Assembly: GCA_904063045.1 (NCBI GenBank)
Contig: CAJFCJ010000030.1
Coordinates: 310,001-374,000, forward strand
Length of the DNA stretch: 64,000 bases
Direction: 5' to 3'
From: Dimorphilus gyrociliatus
Lineage: Eukaryota > Annelida > Polychaeta > Dinophilidae
Shown here: one piece after another, positions 12,701 through 25,728 of the stretch
Layout: each line of letters opens with the position of its first letter
Position numbering within the stretch: the first letter of the stretch is position 1
Notes under the pieces: model-generated
Seen by the model: only the letters and a program-made list of their open reading frames with translations
Told to the model about the DNA's origin: nothing
Database searches by the model: none
Translations under genes and position numbers: made by a program

Positions 12701-15582
12701 TCTTTTTTTTGTTATGTAGCTATATATTTTCCCTTAACCGTCTCCTATAATAATTAACCCTTGGAGCAATACTCGTCCAGGTACTAAGTTATTTCAATCA
12801 ATTAATAATTCAAGTTCAAACTAATGGTAAAGAATATTTTAGATTTGTTACCAGTGTTTTTTTTTCATTCATTATTACCGAAACTGTTGTTAAAGTTGAG
12901 ACAAAAAGGAATATTTAATAATATATGCTACTTTTTCACTCGCTTGTCTGCTTTTTTTCTTTATTCTCTTTTAAGAGAGTAAATTAAAAAGTGATTAAGA
13001 ACAAAAGGTCTCATATTATATCATAGTCGTTGTTAATTACAATGTGGTCAATGGATTGAAGTATATCCTTATATATCGGTTCAAGTATCCTCTCTGACAT
13101 TGTCTGACTGAATAAAAAGGTATTTAATAAAATATAATAGCAATGCAGATACTCTTATTATTGACTGTATACTTTACTCTCGTTCAACATCGGAATACGA
13201 TACGGTCTATAACTATATCGAATCGGAAGAAGCGTCTCGAGGGCGTTTAATAAGTTTGAAAGCAATAAGGGCAAGAGAAGAGTGTAAGTCTGAAAACATG
13301 TACTATTATCTATACTAAAAATCGACAGAGGCGTCCCGAACCCTACTGAATAATGAATAAGAGAGACAAATCAAAAGACGCTGTAAAACGAACAATCAGA
13401 AGCGGCTTGTATTATTTACGCTAATCGTGAATAATTAACGATCGACGCCGTCAACAATGAAAGAGGTACTTGTGAAAAAAAAACGATTCTCGTCTCCGCA
13501 GGTTTGTTCGAACGATCGATTGAGTGTGCTGTAAGGCGTTAATAAATTTCGACGCTGCAACGAATAGGCATCCGCTTCCTGTCTGAAAAAGCTCTTTGGA
13601 GAAACAAACATATAGGTTTCTCTTTGAGAGGATTAGAGAGAGAAAGGTATGTTTTACAAAAAACATTATTAAGTACACTATACACGTCTTTTCTCCTACG
13701 CTTGCCATGTTCATCTTTACCAATATGCATCTAATAAATATAGTGTAAGCTTAGAATGAAAGATGGCGGTAAGAAAAATCTAATCTAGAAAGCCCGCTTC
13801 CAACTGATTACATGTAAACGTGAGATGCTTAATACGTCGCTGTTGTAGGCCTATAACGAAAAATTTTTGTCCTATATGGAATTAGTAATTCGACTACACC
13901 AAAGTTTCGTCTTGGGAGATTGTTAATTAGCAGATTGAAGAAGATAAAAGCAGTTCGTTTCACTCCAATTAGCAAGAAGAAGGAGTTAAAAAAAAAACAT
14001 CTGTACCAGAGAGGCGTTTCTTTTTTTTTGACGATCTTCGGTAAGCGAGTGCGGTTTGTCGATAACGGATTTTTCATTGAAGGATAAAATATCTCTTTCC
14101 TCCTCTCTGCTTCCTTTGCAATATAACATAGAAAAAGAAATGTCAAGACAGAGAACAAAATTTTCTTCTTTGTACCCATCTTTTCTTTCTCCAAGAGTGT
14201 ATGCTTGACACATATAAGCACACGCACACGTTCAAATACGTATAAACACACGTGCTTATAAACTCTCTCCTTCCTTCTCTTAATCGCTTTTTCCTCTAAT
14301 AGTCCTGCAAATTTGGAAGAGGATTAACGCCTCAAAAACCAGCTTATGCGGGTAAAAAGTCGACGTAAATCATGTTTCACTACAGTTTTTTGTAGACGAG
14401 GTGGAAAAAAAACCCTTGTTGCCACCTTTGACCCTGCCAGCCAAAATCTCCTCCCCTCATGCGAATGTTGATATGATGTTGTAGGGTCAAGGTTAGAGTA
14501 TTCTGACTAGAGAATTAGTCAACACTCCTAATTTTACTTGTGACTTTATGTATGAGATTTCCATAATCATTGTATATGATATATATATATATTATCTTTT
14601 ATGTAGATATCCTTTACCTAATTTAAATATTAATATTCAGGGAAATATCCTATATTTAATAGGTCAGAAAAAAAGTAAATAATAAATATGTGCTTAAAAA
14701 TACGGTAAACACCGCAATACGTAATATATTTAAACTTGTATATGAATATATATATTTTATGATATGGAACAAATGGAGAGTTTAAGAGATGATGATATAT
14801 GCCTATAGTCATTTTTCGGATAGTAGCCGAAGCCTTCAATTTTCGCCCAATTAATCTTAGCCAATAAAGAGAAGACCTTTGACTTCCGAAACGATTGATC
14901 CTTTAAAGTTAGATGTCGCCACCGTTTATTCTCCATTTCTCTAGTTCTGCATCGAGTAGAAGATTTCAAATGAATAAATATAATTTAATAAGAAATAGAG
15001 GTATAAGAAAAGGGTTATAAATACATTATCAATATGCGAGGGATAGTGCGTAATTTAATATACGCATGACCGGTCATGAATGGATTATTAATCGTAAAAT
15101 AAACCCCTTCCCTCGCTCTCTTGTAACCTCGTTTCCCTTTCCCTTATATTACTTGCCTAATTTATTAATCCAAGCAAATTTATATTGGAGCAAAGAAAGG
15201 GAAGAGTTTGTTTTAAGTAGGCCTAAGGAAATGCTCCTCAAAAAAATTCAACGCCTCTTCAATTAGGCGACATATAAATTTTTTACCCTAATAAGGGGAA
15301 GAATGGCGTAAATTTAAGGATGTTTCTTGGCAAGTAGTCAGTAGGGGAAGTAGATAGAAAAATTTAAAGGGCTGTAAGGGAACGGATAAAGAGAGCAACG
15401 ATTTATCCATCCTAAGCAACTGTATATTCCTCTAATTAACTTTTATCGAATCGTGTCATTGTTAAGGACTAGTAATTGGATTGTGATACTATATACATGA
15501 TCGAGCAGCCACATATCAGTTGCTGCCTGACGTCCTCTTGTTAGGGAGAAATCACAGATACTTCCACAACCTCTTTTTCCCT

Positions 15583-15622
<40 letters not shown>

Positions 15623-18600
15623 CACTACGTCGCCCCTTTACCCTTCAATACTCCAATACTTTTTATTGTGAGTCGTGAGAGTACTTATAACTTTTGCAGC
15701 TGTCTTGATCAAAGCATATTTACAATGAATACTTTATCTTCGTGCTTCTTATTTAACGAGTAGGTAGGAAAGAAATCCTTAAGCGATGAATTGCCAAGGA
15801 TAATCTCTAGTGTCTTATCCGAAGGGAAAATAAGCACGACAGACAGGCTTATAATTACCAAGTTTGCAACCGTATAGCCAAGGACAGATAATCTTTTCCT
15901 CTAGTGTTAAACAAGCCCGCTAACCATTTGTAACATTGTATAATCTATTCAAGGAATATAAATATACAGTACTATAAACCAAACCATGCCTCACCATATC
16001 TTTTGTGTATATAATAAACTCAAATATGTTATCTTTATTTTCAGAACCTCTGGTAGAAAATCTTACATGCGACACGGAACCCTTTAAGTTGAATTGTGGT
16101 CATGATGGTCTGGCAGTCTTGACTTCTGCCACATATGGTAGAAGTTTACATCCCAATAGATGTGAAACGAAAGCCGATCACTGTAAAGAAGATGTTCTAA
16201 AGCCGTTGGATAACAAATGTTCTGGAAGGAGAAAATGTGAAATACCTAATTTGGCTAGTCACTTTAAGAACTATTGCGGTGAGGGGGGATTTCGTAATGC
16301 TCTAACCGCAAAATATAATTGTATTCGAGGTAAAGTTAAGAAATTACATCTTATTTGCTTTTTGATGCATCAACACTTACATTGTGGGCGTGTTGAGTAG
16401 ACGCCCTCATTCAAATTCTACATTAATTAGACGTTTTTGTTCTACACAGATCCTCTCGATTTACAGTTTCAAATTAAAACATTATGCGACATTTATAGTG
16501 ACTCAATTGAAATTAAAAGTTTATACGGGGTTATTGCTAGCGAATGGCTGAAAGAAACGGGAAAATGCTCTGACGGTCAAAAATCTAGAGCTATAAGAAT
16601 AATGGGAGAAGAGGGACAAAAAATTAATCTAACATTGTGGGATTTTACAAAAAAGGATTCAATCCAACCATGTTCAAAACCTTACGGAAAATACAAAGTC
16701 TTAGACTCTAAAGAAATGAATGAACAACAAATTTGCAATCGCTATGATCAGCGAACTGTCAATATTGGCTTATTCGACGCTAACCAAGTTGAAATATATT
16801 TACTATATAGGAAAGATCACACATTTTTATTGGAATATCAAGGTTTGTTTTTAAGCATAGACTAAAATATTCCCCCTAGATTTTCTTTTCCCTTTTACAT
16901 CTTTGTCTTTCATCTTATCCATTTATGAAGAGGTCTTTAATCAATCAATACAAAAATGAAACTTAATTAATCATTTAAGATAAGTAGAGAATAAAAAAAG
17001 CACTCTATCTTGATGCCTCTTTCTTATACAAAAAATTGCATAAATAAGGTATAAATCTAGTCAATTCTTTGGTTATTCTTTTTTTTTATTTTCTCTTTTA
17101 GAAGAGATTTGATAACATAATTCGCAAGAGATACTCAATAAACGCTTAATTGAACTTAATTAGTTTGATTTATTATTCGAGGTACTTTGAATTCCTTTTA
17201 GAGTATTAGGAATTGGCCAAATAATTTATCATAAACGAAACGAATATGAGGATTTAATTGGTTTTGTTAATATCTAAATAAGAGCATGTTAAAAAAAGTA
17301 AGATAGTCTAAAATATTATATACAGTATATATATACAGTATATAAAAAGGACAACATGATAAGATATAGATACTACTTTTATAGTCTTCTCTATTTAAAA
17401 ATCCTTAAGAAGTTTCATTTTTAAGAATTAAAGGAATAAGGGAAATAATTATTATTTATTATAATTGCCCAGTGCTTTACTTTAATTTTCTATTTTCTAT
17501 TTATTTGCTTAAAGTACTTGAAAAAATAGTCTACTAGTTGTTACTTTATTAAATCTAGATGTGAATAATCAATCAGTAATTGGGACATCGTTCAGCGTCA
17601 ATACCGTCTCTAACCTATTAAATATTCAAAAGTTGAGAAACGCTTAGGGTTGTTAACATTACCTCTAAAAGTATCTATTTGCATATCTAGGCATTTCTAT
17701 ATTTAACTGGATACAATTGTCAATAGTATCTCTTTTGTTTTTTAACAATAATTTTTTATTACAATAGTTGTTGGTTGTCCTCTGCCAAAATTCGATCGAA
17801 GAAAGCAAAGGGTAGAAGTAACAGGTCGAATTGCCAAGATTATTTGCTTGCAATCTGAAGAGGAATGGTCTCTAACTTGTGATAATAACAAGTGGTTTGG
17901 AAGGTCCGGTAATTGTAGTGAAAGTAAGTCAAAACATATGCATCATTCAGCTTAAACGAATCCGACAATTCCCAATTGCGAAATCTCTAAACATCTCTTA
18001 AGGAAATCAACCGCAAAAAAAAAGAAATAAAAAATAGTGCCATCTGTCGATTATCAGTGCTGATAAAATATCAATTAAACAGTTTTATCAACATTAGTAC
18101 AGCAAAAAAAAAACTGTTAATAATAGCTATCAGTACTTTTTTAAAATATATACTTAAATCGATCTTTAATTGTAAGTTTATCAAGTATATTAATGAACTT
18201 TACTATTTTCTTCCTATATAAATTTATACGACTCTGTGCGCCATCTTTTATTTATTTCTGCTCTCATGTTTTACAGCTGCTGCCGCCACTGGACTATTCG
18301 AATCAATTCCATCTGGTATATGGATTGCGATAATACTCGGAGTAGCAGTCATTCTGAGTGTGGCAATAATGACTTTTGGGGTCTATATTCTCAGATGGTT
18401 GGTCACTTTATTTCCAATTAAAATATGTTGCAGACCCGAAATGTATCTGTTTATTATGACAGGCAAAGAAACCAATATTTAAAGCGACAACTGGTGCAAA
18501 CTCTACATACAGGAAACGCTCAAGACAAACACTCTTTTACAGATGTCACTCACGAGCCGCCTTATAACGCGAATACAAAAACATGTGAAATTTGTACACA

Positions 18601-18745
18601 ATACTCTCGCCGCCCATACGGTACATATAAACCAGAGCACATCTACGAGAGTCCGCATAATCCCCACAAAGACGAAGGTCGACCCACATATTTTGAACTG
18701 GATTCAACTTTACGCTCTAAGGCAGCAGATATAGCAAGAATATAA
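9734..18745 (+). CDS. Transmembrane receptor with SUEL-type galactose-binding lectin and CUB-like domains
   Basis: Exons: 9734-9797, 16045-16329, 16450-16842, 17768-17923, 18277-18380, 18434-18745; 437 aa. Exon 1 encodes a signal peptide (KFIALCCISYGLSL). Exon 2 is a complete SUEL/rhamnose-binding lectin domain: paired Cys, ATYGR, NKCSGRRKCEI and a final TAKYNC. Exon 3 looks CUB-like (INLTLWDF, PCSKPYGKYKVLDS, ending FLLEYQ). Exon 4 is a short Cys pair domain, perhaps a degenerate sushi repeat. Exon 5 holds the membrane helix (IWIAIILGVAVILSVAIM). Exon 6 is a 100-aa cytoplasmic tail with many Tyr, including VSVYYDR and PPYNAN. Most exon junctions are phase 1. The last 53-bp intron has a weak GTCTAT donor; if retained, translation stops after a 30-residue tail. 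It probably binds sugars at the cell surface; the ligand is unknown. Confidence 0.8.
9798..16044 (+). other. 6.2 kb first intron of the lectin-receptor gene
   Basis: No gene is supported inside. Several open frames occur, but none has splice signals in a compatible phase or a recognisable domain. Contents include T-rich tracts, GA-rich stretches near 10570-10590 and 11180-11210, a (GT)n microsatellite, a CTCF-like core at 12111-12125, and less AT-rich stretches around 12000-14500 that could be regulatory. Confidence 0.55.
15582..15614. repeat. (GT)n microsatellite
   Basis: About 16 GT units with one interruption, inside the first intron of the lectin-receptor gene. Confidence 0.9.
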
Positions 18746-21288
18746 AGAGTAGTAAAATATAGTAAAATAAGATAGTAAGTTATACATTATGTATACTGTA
18801 TCTATAAAATCCATTTTACAATATACAGTATAACTAAAGTATAATACTGTTTTTTATAAATCAAAACAACAACTGTGAAGAATTTTTAAAGGGAGGAAAA
18901 ACTTGACTGTCTTCTCTAAAGTTTCCGTCTCATAGCAGTGCAAACATTTTTAAATATTATATATCCGTTTCATAATCATAAATGAATATAATTATGATTA
19001 TTTTTCTTAATTTTCTTTAAATGTATTTGTAATTGTTATATAATTTATTCATAAAAATGTATTTCCATAATATATTTACATTTTTCTTTAACTAATTATT
19101 AAGAGAAAGAAAAAATTGATTATCATAAGGAAAAAAACTCACTGTATAATTTTTTTTGAGCAAAAAAGAAGAAAAACATCTCAAATCCTATTAATTACTT
19201 GGTGAGATAAACTTGATTAAGTACTAGTAATCAAAAAAAAAAAGAGAAAAAAATAACCGTATAGAGAGAGAACAAAACTGATTATTCTCGTATACCGTGT
19301 GAAAATATAATAAGAAATAATTAATAAAATTTGTTATCGCAATATGTACATCCTTTCCTTTATATAAAAATAGATAATAAAAAAATCGCTGGTGCTAGAA
19401 AAAAATGGTCTTGTACTAGTTTAATAAATGTTCTATCTATTTTTTTTCCAACTGTCCCTGCTTCTAATCTCTATTACGTTGCTTGGATGTTTGTTCTACC
19501 TTATTTTTTCAGTCGAACGACAGTGGGGAACTACTTGGAAAAGTAAATGCATATTTTTTATGCTCTAAATATTTTCTTTAATAAATATTCAGTTTCAATT
19601 AGAAAGTATATTATATAATTTGTATTATATTTCCACTTTTAAATGAAAAAAAAGAACTCTTACGCAAAAGTTTAGAAGAAGAAAGAAGGAAGCAGAACAC
19701 TGGGAAAGATTGATTTAAAATTTAATCTAAGCATATCGCTAACCGGCTGTTAAGCTAATCCTCCGCTACCCTTACCTTCATCCCAAAAAAAAATTCAAAT
19801 TATTTCAGATATTTCTTTCTTGCTTAGTGTAGTCTTACTAAACAACGAAATTATAGATACTTAAGTTCATTACTAAGAAGTGGAAGGGATTTTTTTCTGT
19901 TTATAATACATTTATTCGATATAAAATTTAAAAGGAGTAAGATAAAAGGAAGAATGTTATAGCTGTTTACCTCTTTTCTGCTAGAATATTGTTTAACATT
20001 ACCTTCTTCTAAAATGTTTAACATATCTTGTTTACTTATATTTAAAAGAAGTCTCTCCTTTGAACAATTCTTTAATTAGATTGTTATTATTATCTAATAA
20101 ATAGTTACAATAGTTTTCAAGACACTATATACTTCTCTCTAAATAGAAAGTCTAAGCTATTATTGACGAATAATAGGCTTAGATTCATATTATACATGTA
20201 TATACGTGAAAAAGTTGAAAGAAGATATAGAAGAGAATGAAAAAAATGTCTTTCTCTTAAAGAGAAAGAAAATATCATATTTATAGGATAAATATTGTAA
20301 TAATAATCTATTTTTACATTTCAATATATATATCAAATTATTGTTTTGTATAGATAACAGCAATCAACTTTACATTTGTCTTATAACGAAAGATAGATTT
20401 TTTTTTTTACATTGTTGCATTTTTTCCCCTAATGCAAAAAGCTGGAGCGTTTTGATTTTATCATGTAATCATAGACCTGATTGGTGAAGCTGAAAAAGTA
20501 AAAAAGCGCATAATATTCCCTTAGGAGGATTACTAAAAAAAAAAGATATTTTTCCAATAAAATAATAACACGTACACGAGATAGTTAGCCATTTTCTGTA
20601 TAAAAAATATGTGCTAAAGATTTATCTTCGTTGTCCTTATATAATATATATACATTTATATACTAATATATATATATATAAACTGAATACAGTATGTCAA
20701 TGAAGTGTTACGATAAATAATAAATCATTCTCAACCTTTGGCAAAAAGGAATCGTCTGTAATTGTATGATATAAGCTGTGTTTATTATGAAATATTAATC
20801 TACACCTTACATTAAGAAGAAAATAAAATAAAAACAAAACAAATAAATATTTTAGACGCTTTTTTCAACTATGCGTTTAATATTTTTCCTTTTCTTAACT
20901 ATTTTGCATTTATTAAACAATGCTAATAAAAGTAAAGATATAATGATAAATTCTAGTGAAAGACTTATAAAGATAGATAGAAAGGGAAAAAGAGGAAAAC
21001 ACAATAAAAGAGAGAGAGAGGGAGGGAGAGAGGGAATCTTAATGTGCACGTGACACAATGAATCGTTCTTTTTTATCAAAAAAAAAATATGAAAAATAGT
21101 TGACTCAGTAAGAATTAATGAGTAAGTCTCTATATCATATGTGAAATAACATATTGCTTGAGAAATTAGACACCATAAAAGTCGAATAGAAGTAGCCTGT
21201 GTTATTTTATTTCGTTATATTTTTAGTGTCTTTCCATAAAGTTCTCTAAGAAGTATACATTTTTTTATTTGACAAAAATATCGGAACT
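18746..21288. other. Intergenic region, lectin receptor to C-type lectin
   Basis: Very AT-rich, with no supported gene. It probably contains the lectin-receptor 3' UTR at its left end. It also holds one TATACAGTATA motif (18822), a hairpin (20151-20183) and a GA microsatellite at about 21009-21035. Confidence 0.6.
20151..20183. repeat. Short inverted repeat (hairpin)
   Basis: The left arm TCTAAGCTATTATT (20151-20164) and right arm AATAATAGGCTTAGA (20169-20183) are complementary except for one unpaired base, around a GACG loop. Part of it (GACGAATAAYAGGCTT) recurs at 47171-47186. Confidence 0.6.
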
Positions 21289-22018
21289 ATGAAGTCTCTA
21301 CTACTTTTATTTACGCTTTCTCTTCTCTGCACTGAAATCAGTTAGTTCTCTCTTCTTTTTTTGTAACTATTTGGATCACTTGTATATAGTATATACTATA
21401 TATATATTTGTTAACAAATCTATTTAATACAGAATTGTATATATGTATATGGATATATTTACTTTTTCTTTTATTCGAATAGGTGGCAGCTGCCCAGAAA
21501 ACTTTGTACGATTTGCAAATTCCTGTTACTACTTTATTACATCCAGATTGACTTGGTTCGATGCTGATCAATATTGTACATCCTTAGTTCCAAAAAGTTA
21601 TAATTGCCATCTTGCAGCCATTGAATCTTCAGCTGAGCAGGACTTTCTGAAGAATCATATCTTAAACAATTCAGGTAAGAGAGATATTCAATCTATCAAT
21701 ATCATTTACAAACTTTATATATATTTAGAATTAAGAAGTCATAGTTTTTTGACATCTGGAAATAATTTGGATAGTAAAAAAGGATGGTCTTGGTCTGCAA
21801 CTAACAGAAGATTCACATACGCCAACTGGGGTCCAAGTGAACCTTCTTCAGGAAAATGTGTTCAGGTATGCTTAATAAAACTATAACATATTTATAGCTA
21901 AATTTTATATAAAATGTGTAAATTAATATTTCAGATGCACAAAGATGATAGTTTTAGATGGAGATCATTGGACTGCGAAGATGAACCTAAGATGTTTGTA
22001 TGCGAATATGAAATTTAA
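21289..22018 (+). CDS. Secreted C-type lectin-domain protein, 4 exons, 154 aa
   Basis: Exons: 21289-21340, 21483-21674, 21729-21865, 21935-22018. A signal peptide (KSLLLLFTLSLLC) is followed by a single long-form C-type lectin domain: SCPENFVRFANSCYYF, then WFDADQYC, CHLAAIES, WSWSATNRRFTYANWGP, and a final CEDEPKMFVCEYEI. The canonical EPN/QPD sugar-specificity triplet reads EPS, and the WND calcium motif is replaced by a segment with RSLDC. Calcium-dependent sugar binding may therefore be weak or absent. It is probably an extracellular recognition or innate-immune lectin; the ligand is unknown. The acceptor at 21728 was chosen because a nearby AG gives an immediate stop. AATAAA follows 95 bp after the stop. 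Confidence 0.88.
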
Positions 22019-22112
22019 GAAGAAACCCAACTTCTAATATTGTATTCCTGCTATTGTGCACAAATTATTTTCTTTTCATATGACATCAAAGAGAATAAGA
22101 GAAAAAATAGCG

Positions 22113-22118
22113 AATAAA
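22113..22118 (+). promoter_or_regulatory. Poly(A) signal AATAAA for the C-type lectin gene
   Basis: AATAAA 95 bp after the stop; a second AATAAA follows a few bases on. Confidence 0.55.
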
Positions 22119-23122
22119 TAATATAATAAATGTCAATTTATTACATTCTATTATAAGTAGTAGTTGTTGAACCATGAGCATTATCCTATATTGAACCATG
22201 CTTAATGAAAACAATATTTTGCTGTAACAGAAAGCACATTAAATTATTAAATGATACTCTACCTAATTTAATGACATGTACGATATTTTGCATATATTTA
22301 TACATGTATATCTATATATACTGTATATACTGTATATTATGCAGTTTATATTATCATACAAGTGTACTTTAAAATAGACAAAAATATACTATTAGGCTAC
22401 AAACATACAGTAACAAAAAATGATTTTTCGAAGTGGTTCTTTTACACAAATGCACCCATAAAAGGATTCAAAGGTATTCTATGTTTGATTTGAAGCAACA
22501 GGACTTCCTTGCCATTCTATTGTGACTTAAACTTCAAGACTTGTATCCTTGGTACAGAGACAGAAAAAGTACTCGTTTTCTATAAAATCTTACCTTTATC
22601 TTTATCATTAGCTATCTAGCTAATTAATCAGTATATCGCATAAATTCATAAAATGTGTACAGTTTTACTTTCTTACGCTCACGTATTCTGTTAGAAATTT
22701 AACCAATTACCAAACGTATTCCAGGCTAGAACAGACATTCTCAGTTTATTCCATTCTTTTTCTCACAACCATTAAGGGCAGGAAATGAAGGGAATTAAAA
22801 TAGGAATAAAAGTCAAACCAGAAAAGAAAGAATAAAGTCGCAAGAACTTAAAAGTGTTACGCATGAAAAACAAGAAAAGACTACAAAGTTACATAAAAAA
22901 TCCTTTAGAACTGATATACTGATAATTTATTTCTGTCAATATTTTTACAGATAGGAGATTACATCTTGTCTAAAAATTTGACTAGTCACGATCAAGATTC
23001 TCTCTAATATAAGATTCTATAATAAAAAAGGATAATATTTATATTAATCGTCTTCAATATTCTTAAACAAAATATGATAACACTAAGCTTGTGTTCTATA
23101 CAATACATTGAGTAGACAATAC

Positions 23123-23150
23123 GAGAGCGAGAGAGAGAGAGAAGAAGAAA
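23123..23150. repeat. GA-rich microsatellite
   Basis: A GAGA run followed by GAA units on the + strand. Confidence 0.8.
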
Positions 23151-25721
23151 GTGAGACAGGTAAACAAACGTAAGAGGAAGAGGAGGGGGTAGTGATATAT
23201 ATAATAGTAAAAGGACATTAATTCATACGATATGGCAACAAAACCACTTGATTTTGATTAGGTAAGATCTTGAAGATAGTTTAGAAAAATCTCTTCTCTC
23301 TACATGAGTTAAACTATCTAAAAATCTCTAATAGATTACTGTATTTTTTAATAATTTGATTGTTTTTTATGTTTAGGATAAATAAAGATAAAAATAAACC
23401 CTATATACTGTATATTCTTTATAGAATACATTAGATTAAATTGCTTTTTGTTATAATGCTATAAATAGAAATACTCAAGAAAACACTTTTTTTATAGTTT
23501 TATGAAGAATTAGGACAAACTATAATTGGTATGAAGTAGTTTTAATTTCAAATTAATTAGTGTTTTTCTATAACAAAACATACGTATGTATCTGTATGGT
23601 TGCTATAAAATTACTAATGAATAAAGAAACGCTATCATTCCTATATAGTTATGACTTTATATACAGTATATATAAAATATTAACGTAAATCTACGAAATA
23701 TAAGTTAAAGAATGAACTATTTTAATGTATGCAAAAATTAGGTTAGTTATCTTTAGATTATAATAGCTGACCGAGAGCACAAGTCAACTAATCATTTTCA
23801 TTATTTCATTACACTAGAGTAATTGAAACTCATTAAATTCGTCTTATCAGCTCATTCCAACCAGTAGTCTTTCAATTAATACTAGTCAAGTTATTCTTAG
23901 CATTTCTGAACAGGATTATTAAATTTATGCAATTAATGTATAAATGTATAAAATATTTAGATGAAATGAATATTCTGATATTCTTTGTATTCATCTTAAA
24001 GAAATGAAAACTTTTGTAAAGCTATACCATAAAGCATACAATAATTTAATGAATTATTAATTTTCAATTGTTTTCTACAATTATCAATTATTAAGGGAAT
24101 AGTGAAGTTAAATGAATAAATAAATCTTCTGACAGATTTCATGATTTTCCGGAAATTAGGCCAGAAAAAAAGAATTGTAAATATCATATAAAGTTTGTAT
24201 TTACTATTGTCGAAATAAAACTCTAATGTTCGTATAAAGAGATTTCTAGAGACTGACATTTTTAATATTTAACTCTACAGATGGCTTCAAATTGATGTTA
24301 CATTGCTATTTACCTTATGTTGGGTGTAGCTGGTTAATAAAAAATTGAACAAAACACAGTTGATACTACCATACTTATCCTATAAGAAAGTAGGAGCATT
24401 TTTGTTAATTATCTTATTCATTTCCAAAAATCTCGAAAATAAGAGATTTTTCCATCTTGAACTCTAGTAGTTGAAAGAATATAGCATACGACTGTCAGTA
24501 TATCCAAGATTGGTTAGAGAAATCAATATATTACTAATTAAATTACTGTATATGGGAGTGATTACATTTGCTAAAAATTGAATATATTAGTAGCGTAGCA
24601 TCAATTGTACAGTTCCTATAAAATACTCTCGTAAGATTTGTTAAACTATATATACATTTGTTATCATATTTGGTAAAATCATTATGCTTCTCTCTGATAG
24701 CGTGCGCAAAACAATTAAATGTTAGATTTTTCTTATTTAACTATTTAGAAAAAAATGAGACTGTTATTATTATCATTCAGATAAAAAGAGTGATCATTTA
24801 GTTTTTCTTCAAATTAATGCATTTAGGGAATTATAGAAAATACAATAAAATCTCAAATTTGCCGTTCTACGTTAACGAGGTTTTCTTTTGAATTTTTTTG
24901 TTTGTGGTTCTTCTTAAGTAATAATACATCCATATTTAGAACAAGGTCATTCAACTTTTATAATGAAAAGAATTTCATGGAATAATTATTGATAAAATAG
25001 TACAAAAGCTTTGTATAACATTAATAACAATAGTACCTTATAGTGAAGGAAGCAATTATCACAAAAATGAATAAATAGACATACTTTTGCTGGCATAAAT
25101 GTTTTTGGAGCATGATACATACTGTACATGTATAATAATGTATAGTTTGTTAGTAGATAACATATTTATGAAATATTTAAGAATGGGTACCTTCTATCTC
25201 TCTGTAGTTGGATGTATATTTTTCCTATCTTTTGTAGTTTACAAGGATGGTATTTTGCTGCTCTTTGATAATTTTACTCAAAAAGACGAACGAAAGTTTC
25301 CAAGAGCAATTTACTTCTTTATTATAGAATTATAACAAATTTCTAGAATAATTAACCTGCCCAATTAGCTGATGAGACTAGTAAAAATTAATTAATTATA
25401 AAATAATTGAATATCCTATAATGCTATCCAGATGGAGAGGTAATATCTTAAACCTCTCTACTATCTATCTAAAATGAAATTACCAAAGCAGGAAGAACAT
25501 ATTCTTGGTTAAAACACAAAGTTATTTCGTCTCTGAATATTGAAATTCAATATAATTTAAATTATTTTAAAATATTCAAGATAAAAAAAAAGAGAAAATA
25601 AGCATTTTTTAATGTTTTACTGTTATATGTAAAATATATTTGTATAAAAGTAATAAACCTGAAATAAATATATGGTCTTTCTGTTAATTTGAATATTGAA
25701 CCTTTACTGTTTTCTTTTATA

Positions 25722-25727
25722 TTTATT
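25722..25727 (-). promoter_or_regulatory. Poly(A) signal AATAAA immediately after the GPCR stop
   Basis: On the minus strand the GPCR ends TAA-G-AATAAA, so the signal starts one base after the stop codon. This implies a very short 3' UTR if it is used. Confidence 0.5.
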
Positions 25728-25728
25728 C

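Larger units (their letters stand above)
22019..25721. other. Intergenic region, C-type lectin to GPCR
   Basis: AT-rich with no supported gene. It carries a cluster of TATAC(A/T)GTATA motifs (22317, 22326, 23404, 23660) and a GA microsatellite (23123-23150). Short open frames near 24000 and 25100 lack domains and splice support. Confidence 0.6.

Noticed and set aside
13829-14251. 140-codon minus-strand open frame
   Set aside because: Basic and low-complexity, with no domain, splice support or homologous look.
25099-25335. 78-codon + strand open frame with hydrophobic segments
   Set aside because: AT-rich by-product; no splice sites, domain or poly(A) context.
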